From: Thozetella sp. PMI_491
Taxonomy: Eukaryota; Ascomycota; Sordariomycetes; Chaetosphaeriales; Chaetosphaeriaceae
DNA: 64,000 nucleotides
Direction of reading: 5' to 3'
Assembly: GCA_021432635.1 (NCBI GenBank)
Contig: MU270047.1
Location: 1-64,000 of the forward strand
A program made the translations under genes and the position numbers. Positions 58,183-64,000 of the stretch are shown one piece after another; position 1 is the stretch's first letter; the number at the start of each line of letters is the position of its first letter. Under the pieces are notes generated by a model. The model was given only the letters and a program-made list of their open reading frames with translations, made no database searches and was not told the origin of the DNA.

Positions 58183-60474
58183 ATGAATTCAGACGCGCGC
58201 CGGATCCTGTCCCACCTCAACGACCGCAGCGGCCACCACCATCCACCACCCGTCGCCCCGGGCTACTACGACGCCACCAACCTGCGCGACCGCATAACCA
58301 GCGACCCTTCTATCCTCATCCCCGTGCTGGTCCTCGCAGCGACCGTCGTTTACCAAGCAGCGGCGGCCCAGAACCACCAGCTGCCACCGCCGTCGCAGCT
58401 GCTGTGGGACGCCATCGTCTGGCTCATCCCGGCCCGCCTGCTCTTCGCCCTCGACCGCTGGCTCAACCCCCCGCTCTTTCCGCTCCCTCCAATGCTGCAG
58501 CAGACCCAGACCATCACCCGCTCTCATGCTGCAAAGAGCGAGGCACTCCGAAAGCTCCTCGGCCTCGACCATGGTGGTAGCATCATGCGGTCTGTGTCCC
58601 AAGCCGGGCGCAAGGGCCTCAAGACCCTCTCCGGCAGCACACTGGGGCTCAAGGGCTCAGAACATCCCCCAGGGCTCGGAAACATGGACAACTCGTGCTA
58701 CCAGAACAGCATCCTCCAGGGCCTCGCCTCGCTGCACCCGCTTCCGACCTACCTAGCCGGCCTGTCTCTCGACCGAGAGGGGCAGACAAAGGGTGCGGCA
58801 CGCACGACGGACAAGCTGCGAGACCTGATCGAGGAGCTAAACGACACCACCAACAACGGGCGTACCTTGTGGACACCTTCTGTCCTCAAGAATATGAGCA
58901 CGTGGCAGCAGCAAGACGCCCAGGAGTACTATTCCAAGCTGCTCGACGAGATCGACAAGGAGATCGCAAAAGCTGCGAAGGAGCTGCAGAAGCCAGCGGG
59001 GTTCGAGAGCGAGGCTTGCGGAGCCACGGCGAAGGACGACAGCACCTCCAGCCAGCACAGCGATGACAGCGGCTATCAGAGCTTGTCGACTACGCTGTCC
59101 AAAGCTGGATCGGAAGCGAAGCTTATTCGCAACCCGCTCGAGGGATTGACCGCCCAGCGCGTTGCCTGTGTCTCATGCGGCTGGTCTGAGGGGCTGACGA
59201 TGATCCCCTTCAACTGCCTGACGTTGAGTCTAGCGGCCCAGGGTCAGCACGACCTCTACGAGCGACTCGACAGCTACACCAAGGTCGAGTTCATCGATGG
59301 CGTTGAATGTGGGAAGTGCACACTGAAGAAATACCAGGGCCTTCTCGGCACCATCATCGAGCGATCGCAAAAGGCTGGCCACACCGAGGCCGAGTTCCCC
59401 GAGCCCTACGCCCGCCTTCGCATGATCAACGAGGCGATCGAGGAGGATGATTTCGCTGACGAGACCCTGAAGCGATGCAAAATCCAGAACCGCGTCAACT
59501 CCACCAAGACCACGCAAACCGTCGTGGCCCGCTCGCCGCAGAGCCTAGCTATACATATCAACCGATCCGTGTTTGACGAGAACACGGGCTTCATGTACAA
59601 GAACTTTGCGGATGTACAATTCCCCATGACGCTAGACCTCGGTCCTTGGTGTCTCGGCAGCGCAGGAGCTCCGGCTGGCCCAAAAGTCTCTCCGGCCACA
59701 GTTTCATCTGGGGCAACAGAAGAACCCAGCGTCGCGGTTCCTGCAGATGGTACCCCCGAAGACTCCGGAAACGAGCTAAGTGATGACGAGGAGCAGTGGC
59801 TACTGGATGCCACAAGGTCTATGGTTGCCGGCGATCGTCAAGCCTCCAAAATTAGTGGGCCCATCTACGAGCTGCGGGCTGTGGTGACCCATCAAGGGCG
59901 GCACGAGAATGGCCACTATGTCTGCTACCGGAGCCATCCGCGGAACCGCCCCTCCACCAAGCAAGACGAAGGAAGTAGCGCTGCTGCCGAGAAGTCGAAT
60001 CCACCACCGCAGCTCGCGGCCGAAGTACACGACCACGTCGACGATGTCGACGACACCCCTGAGAGAAGCACAGAAGCGGATGAGGCGAAGCCTGCAGCTA
60101 CTTCGGGCCTTTCCGAGGATGAGGTCCCAGCAGCACGGTGGTGGCGCCTGAGCGACCAAAATGTTTACCAAGTGGATGAAGAGACGGTCCTGGCGCAAGG
60201 TGGAGTCTTCATGCTCTTCTATGACTGCGTCGACCCGAACTCGGTTCTCTGCTCCGAGGCCGACTCGTCCACCCAGGAGGACAGCAAGGCGGCCAACGAG
60301 GAGATCGGCCCCCAGCAAGTCACCGTATCGCTCGAGCAGGCAGCTCAACTCATTACGGAGGGCGGCAACCAGGAGGAAGCGACCGGGCCTGCCAATACAC
60401 AGGCGCAGCAAGCGGACGCCGGGGAGATGGATAACGCGTCGCCACAAAAGGAGGACAAGGAGGCGAGTGCATAA
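58183..60474 (+). CDS. UBP16: Ubiquitin-specific protease, UBP16/USP30-like
   Basis: Intronless, 763 residues. Cysteine deubiquitinase of the USP (C19) family. Cys box GLGNMDNSCYQNSILQ holds the likely catalytic Cys172; His box has HENGHYVCYRS with His578, followed by WWRLSDQNVYQVDEETVL and the end VFMLFYDC. A zinc-finger-like pair lies in the middle (RVACVSCGWSEG, GVECGKCTLKKYQG). One N-terminal hydrophobic segment (SILIPVLVLAATVVYQAAAAQ, about residues 43-63) and the proline-rich start fit yeast Ubp16 and human USP30, which sit in the mitochondrial outer membrane. Location is inferred. A Ser/Glu-rich acidic linker splits the two catalytic halves and the C-terminus is Gln/Ala/Glu-rich. Confidence 0.88.
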   Translation: MNSDARRILSHLNDRSGHHHPPPVAPGYYDATNLRDRITSDPSILIPVLVLAATVVYQAAAAQNHQLPPPSQLLWDAIVWLIPARLLFALDRWLNPPLFPLPPMLQQTQTITRSHAAKSEALRKLLGLDHGGSIMRSVSQAGRKGLKTLSGSTLGLKGSEHPPGLGNMDNSCYQNSILQGLASLHPLPTYLAGLSLDREGQTKGAARTTDKLRDLIEELNDTTNNGRTLWTPSVLKNMSTWQQQDAQEYYSKLLDEIDKEIAKAAKELQKPAGFESEACGATAKDDSTSSQHSDDSGYQSLSTTLSKAGSEAKLIRNPLEGLTAQRVACVSCGWSEGLTMIPFNCLTLSLAAQGQHDLYERLDSYTKVEFIDGVECGKCTLKKYQGLLGTIIERSQKAGHTEAEFPEPYARLRMINEAIEEDDFADETLKRCKIQNRVNSTKTTQTVVARSPQSLAIHINRSVFDENTGFMYKNFADVQFPMTLDLGPWCLGSAGAPAGPKVSPATVSSGATEEPSVAVPADGTPEDSGNELSDDEEQWLLDATRSMVAGDRQASKISGPIYELRAVVTHQGRHENGHYVCYRSHPRNRPSTKQDEGSSAAAEKSNPPPQLAAEVHDHVDDVDDTPERSTEADEAKPAATSGLSEDEVPAARWWRLSDQNVYQVDEETVLAQGGVFMLFYDCVDPNSVLCSEADSSTQEDSKAANEEIGPQQVTVSLEQAAQLITEGGNQEEATGPANTQAQQADAGEMDNASPQKEDKEASA

Positions 60475-60871
60475 ATGGGGGCTGTTGAGGCGGCGTTTTC
60501 TGCTTTGTTCACTGCATAGCACTGGCGTTCAGGAACGGAAATACCATGGAATGGATGCACGGACGGAAGGTCTTGCCCAAGATAGCATAACCACCGGGCA
60601 TTGCGTGTATTGAGTAAGGGAAATGATTAGAGACAAAGTAGCCCAATTTGTCATAACTAGGTGCCTATCTTACCTCCCTAGTTACTAACCCCAGGTAATC
60701 TCCCCCTAACAGATGTGCATAACACGGATAGTCATATCTTTTATCACCATGTTCAAGTACGGGGTATGCGGCCCTGTCAACGTCACTTAGAAACAACGCC
60801 ATTGCCATTAGTGAGATCGCGTGTTATTGTCTTCTCTAGCTCTTGCGAGCAACCTTGCCGCCTCCTCACTA
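60475..60871. other. Convergent intergenic region
   Basis: About 0.4 kb between the UBP16-like (+) and aldo/keto reductase (-) 3' ends. TACCTCC/TAGGTA motifs near 60655. No gene seen. Confidence 0.5.
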
Positions 60872-62133
60872 TCAAATAGCCTCGAGCTCAGGGGTGTCGC
60901 CAAAGCAGGCAGCTAGCATACCAGCAGGGTACCGCAGACCCTTGGTCCCTCCTATGCTCCGAATGGCCTGTCTTACCCTCAACTCGTCCTCGGCCGTAAA
61001 GGGCACATTGATCGCCTCGGCATTCTCCAGTAGATACTTTACCTTCTTGGTCCCGGGGATGGGGATGAAGTCTGAGGCTGGTCAGTTCCGTCGGGTCGAG
61101 CAGCAGGCCGGGAGGGACTCGTCACTTACCCTCGCCTTGCGCCAACACCCAGGCAAGAGACAACTGGCTCGGCGTGCATCCCTTCTCTCTGGCCATCTCC
61201 GTCATGATGTCGACCAGTTTGAGGTTCTCGGCAAAGTGCTCGGCCGCGAAGCGCGGGTGGTTCCTTCTCGAATCCTTCTCGTCGAAATCGTCTCGGCTCT
61301 TGATGGTGCCCGTGAGGAAACCCCGGCTCAGCGGGGAGTAGGCCACGATCGCGACCCCCAGTTCGCGGGCTGTTTTGAGGAAGCTCGTCTGGTCCGATTC
61401 GATCTCGAGCGCGAATGGCGAGAACTCCATCTGAGCGGCGGCAATGGGGTGGACCTTGCATGCGCGGCGGAGCGTCGAAGCCGAGCACTCGGAGAGGCCG
61501 AGGTATCGGATCTTCCCGTCGGCCTTGAGCGACGCCATGGCCTCCACTGTCTTCTCGATCGGCACCTTGGTATCGACTCGGTGTTGGTAGTAGAGATCGA
61601 TGCGGTTTGTCTGCAGGCGCTTCAGGCTCGCCTCGCATGCCTCTCGAACGTATTCGGGCCGCCCGTCAATGGCGTTTTGACCGTCAACCCTCCTATTGCC
61701 GAATTTGGTGGCCAGGAAGATTTCATCACGGCGCCCCGTCTTTGCAAACCAGGTCCCGATCAGCTCTTCATTTGTAAAGGGACCGTAGATGTCGCTATGC
61801 TTAGTAGTCAGTCGCTTTGCCTCACCATTGGCCTCGTTCTGGTCGTGTCACTTGCCTGGTGTCCCAGAAGGTGATGCCGAGATCGGCTGCCTTGGTCAGG
61901 ACCTCTAGGGACTCCTGGTCATTAAAGCCACCGAAACTCGCGTATCTATCCATGCCTGAGTGTGAGTAGTTTCCCAGAGCGAATGTTTATGTAGCTACCC
62001 GGAGCATAGCAATAAAGAAGACGGGAAGACGGGAAGACGGGGCGACGGACTGGTGGGACATTCCCATGCATCCGAAACCTACTGCGGAGACCACGTCGTC
62101 GCCGAGCTTGCGGGTGGGATATTTGGCCGCCAT
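60872..62133 (-). CDS. Aldo/keto reductase
   Basis: NADPH-dependent oxidoreductase of the aldo/keto reductase superfamily, cytosolic. The clear exons are 61794-61130 and 61071-60872; the first two (62133 to about 62051 and about 61945-61856) are less certain at their mutual junction. With those boundaries the protein has 345 residues, normal for the family. It begins [26 protein letters not shown], then [43 protein letters not shown] (catalytic Tyr in DIYG), IFLATKFG (Lys), DLYYQHRVD (His), and ends [18 protein letters not shown], the NADPH-binding region. The intron at 61795-61855 has a GC donor (CAG|GCAAGT) and a TACTAAG branch. The substrate is unknown. Confidence 0.85.
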
Positions 62134-62916
62134 GGTCAGGAATTAGGGAGTTCGTTGCCCTTGTGTGCGATACGAAGGGGCAGGATCAGCTCAATATAGG
62201 TGTAGCTGTGGGAGTGCAGGACAGCCATGCGAAGGAGGGAATGCCCGGATGGAGACTGCCATCTCGTCCGCGGGTGAGTTCTGGATCCATACAGCCGGAT
62301 GGCGTCACCCGCTAGACTGTGGTGACAGAGCCATGCCATCTTCTATGGACAAACAATCTCCGCAAATGAGAATACTAGATGCTACCAGCAGTGGGGATCT
62401 GAGCGTCGTGTCCAAAGAGGAATGGGGTCCGATTTCGAGAGAGCTAGCTCCCCGCTAAGAGCGGGCGAGATAAGAAAAGAGCTCGTGCTGTTCGGTAGTA
62501 TGTACAAAATCAATATACTTCGGTGTTGGTACGTAACAAGGCTGTGGTGCGGGGGCTAAAAATGAGTTGCCTAGTCAAGTTAACTACCTAGGCACTTTGC
62601 AAATAGACCCTTTGGGCGAGGTGATGTAGAGCGAGGCAACGAACACTAGTAAGATGTATAGAGAGTTTGGCAGATGACATATACAGGACCTAATTAGTTA
62701 CCAATATACCTTGTGTAGCATCTCGCTTCGTGTATGTATGTAGCGTTAAGTGGATAAGGTAAACTGATGGGGCCCCGCTTCTGGTTATCGCGTATCTATC
62801 CGCGGGGCTTGTCCAAAATTTTGGCCGCGAAAAGGTCCAGCCCCACGAAGGCCAAAATTACTTGCCCTGGAATTGCTCCCTCCTTAGAAGCCCTTCACCT
62901 TGAAGAGACCGCAAAA
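62134..62916. other. Divergent intergenic region of the aldo/keto reductase and ALB1 genes
   Basis: About 0.8 kb between two start codons. Contains TACCTAGGC near 62590 and TA-rich patches. No gene recognised. Confidence 0.45.
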
Positions 62917-63618
62917 ATGGGCAAAGGAGGCATAGGAAAGAAGAACAGGGGTAAGAAGACCAACTCACGGTCTGCTTGCTCCCTTAGAAAATGGGACTAA
63001 CTTGCCTCTACAGGCCCGTCGATCCACTCCCGCGCCGCCAGACGGGCCACCTCCCCGGGCATCGACACGGACAAGTCGTTGAAGGAAGTGCAACCGCCGC
63101 CGACGTCGGTCAACCAGCGGCCCGCAGTGCTCGCGGCACACCATTCCGGTGGCGTGACCAAGAAGACCAAACCCGGACGCAGGTCGGTGCTCAGCTCCAA
63201 GGCGCGGAGGCGGCAGGAGAAGGGCATGGACCGCGCGGCCAACGTGTCGGATCGCACGCTGCAGAAGGTGCAGCGCAGCAAGACCCAGGCGCGCAGCCTG
63301 GACTCCAGACGCCGTGCCTGGGACGAAGTCAACGACGAGGACAAGCCCCGCGTGAGCGCCAAAAAGGCGGTCAAGGCCCGCGAGGACGAGCTGGTGCGGC
63401 AGTTCTTCGCCGAAGGGGGTGCCATGGATGTCGAAGACGACGGCGGCGGCACTGGCAGCAGCGGCTGGGACGATGCTGAAGACGACGAGCCCGGCCGGGA
63501 CCAACAGCCGGCCGAGGTCGAGGTACCGACCGAGGGTATTACGAATATCACATTGGTCGATCCGGCATCGGTGCCGCTGCCACCACTGCCGATGGACGAC
63601 GATGACGAGATATTGTGA
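62917..63618 (+). CDS. ALB1: Ribosome biogenesis factor ALB1
   Basis: Small basic nucleocytoplasmic factor that works with Arx1 on pre-60S subunits during nuclear export. Two exons, 62917-62950 and 63014-63618, with a 63-bp intron (GTAAGA...TACAG), give 212 residues. The start MGKGGIGKKNR is encoded by the first exon. The family signature HSRAARRATSPGIDTDKSLKEV follows the splice, then basic stretches (KTKPGRRSVLSSKARRRQEKGMDRA, KVQRSKTQARSLDSRR) and an acidic tail ending MDDDDEIL. The AAGRA-like basic/acidic layout and the splice position fit Alb1. Confidence 0.88.
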
Positions 63619-64000
63619 CAGGACAGAATCTATCATTATGTTAGAGAGAGAGAGGACATAGACGGAGAAAGGGGAGGGAATTCTTGTTCATTTCCTTTTC
63701 AAGGGTCGGTAGTCAGGCGTTTGGGGGACTAGCATGATACCAGATCGGGCTTTGCCAATGCTCGCAATTGGAATCTACGAGCGAGTGTTTTCCGTCGAGG
63801 GCAACCGTCCATACAAAAGAGCACCAAGGCAGCTGCCGTTTCTCTCGACAAGAAGCAACATTAGGGCTCACCTCTATATGAGTTTTCCAATTTGTCGTTC
63901 CCAAGCGAGTATAGCTAGTCTAAAGACGGTTCAATCCCGTTTTGGAAGCGGGTTGGTGTGTAGACGGACTATCTACGAGCAGGGGGTGTACCCTGGTCGA
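63619..64000. other. 3' end of the window
   Basis: Probable ALB1 3' untranslated region followed by sequence with no recognised gene. A TTCAATC loop near 63931 looks like a tRNA T-arm but the rest of a tRNA is not present. Confidence 0.4.

Noticed and set aside
63880-63965. tRNA-like T-arm and weak acceptor pairing
   Set aside because: The spacing is too short and there is no D-arm with the invariant GG.

Overview
The window is nuclear DNA of a filamentous ascomycete, most likely a Sordariomycete. The reasons are short GT-AG introns (about 50-200 bp) with CTAAC/CTGAC-type branch sites, gene spacing of 1-5 kb, and gene content that includes a Zn2Cys6 regulator, VAC8, MED19/ROX3, SHG1 and IMP1. 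I see no rRNA, CRISPR array, virus or intact transposon. Introns were placed by reading splice signals and keeping the conserved protein frame; where a boundary is uncertain, the entry says so.

Layout. 0.9-3.7 kb: mitochondrial m-AAA protease (-). 6.1-9.2 kb: six-exon Zn2Cys6 regulator (-) with a long gene-free upstream region. 13.8-15.4 kb: Ser/Thr-rich single-pass membrane protein (-), N-terminus unresolved. 18.1-20.2 kb: lipase-type hydrolase with a charged coiled-coil tail (+). 21.1-22.4 kb: Mediator subunit 19 (-). 25.2-25.35 kb: a spliceosomal U4 snRNA gene (+) with TATA box and Sm site. 26.1-28.9 kb: two mitochondrial large-subunit ribosomal protein genes, uL4m (-) and mL38 (+), head to head. 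29.5-34.2 kb: RhoGAP protein (-). 35.2-36.7 kb: eIF2B delta (-). 37.3-39.1 kb: mitochondrial IF3 (-) and inner membrane peptidase IMP1 (+), head to head. 39.8-41.9 kb: VAC8 (-). 43.7-45.3 kb: AMPK gamma subunit SNF4 (+). 46.2-46.6 kb: an 87-residue, possibly complex I, protein (-). 47.2-50.5 kb: SHG1/BOD1-domain protein with a very large Arg-Asp/Glu/Ser tail (+). 51.4-52.8 kb: TPT/SLC35 transporter with a 6-nt microexon (-). 54.4 kb: an interrupted class II tRNA gene with a pol III terminator (+). 55.8-57.1 kb: what looks like a decayed gene. 58.2-60.5 kb: UBP16-like deubiquitinase (+). 60.9-62.1 kb: aldo/keto reductase with a GC-AG intron (-). 62.9-63.6 kb: ribosome biogenesis factor ALB1 (+).

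Most genes are housekeeping. Seven of the proteins are, or are likely to be, mitochondrial (m-AAA protease, uL4m, mL38, mIF3, IMP1, the small membrane protein, UBP16), and two pairs of them share short divergent promoters. I do not see a clearly new multi-gene system. The most unusual items are the tRNA intervening sequence, the 6-nt microexon, the enormous RD/RE/RS tail on the SHG1-domain protein and the U4 gene isolated in a gene desert.
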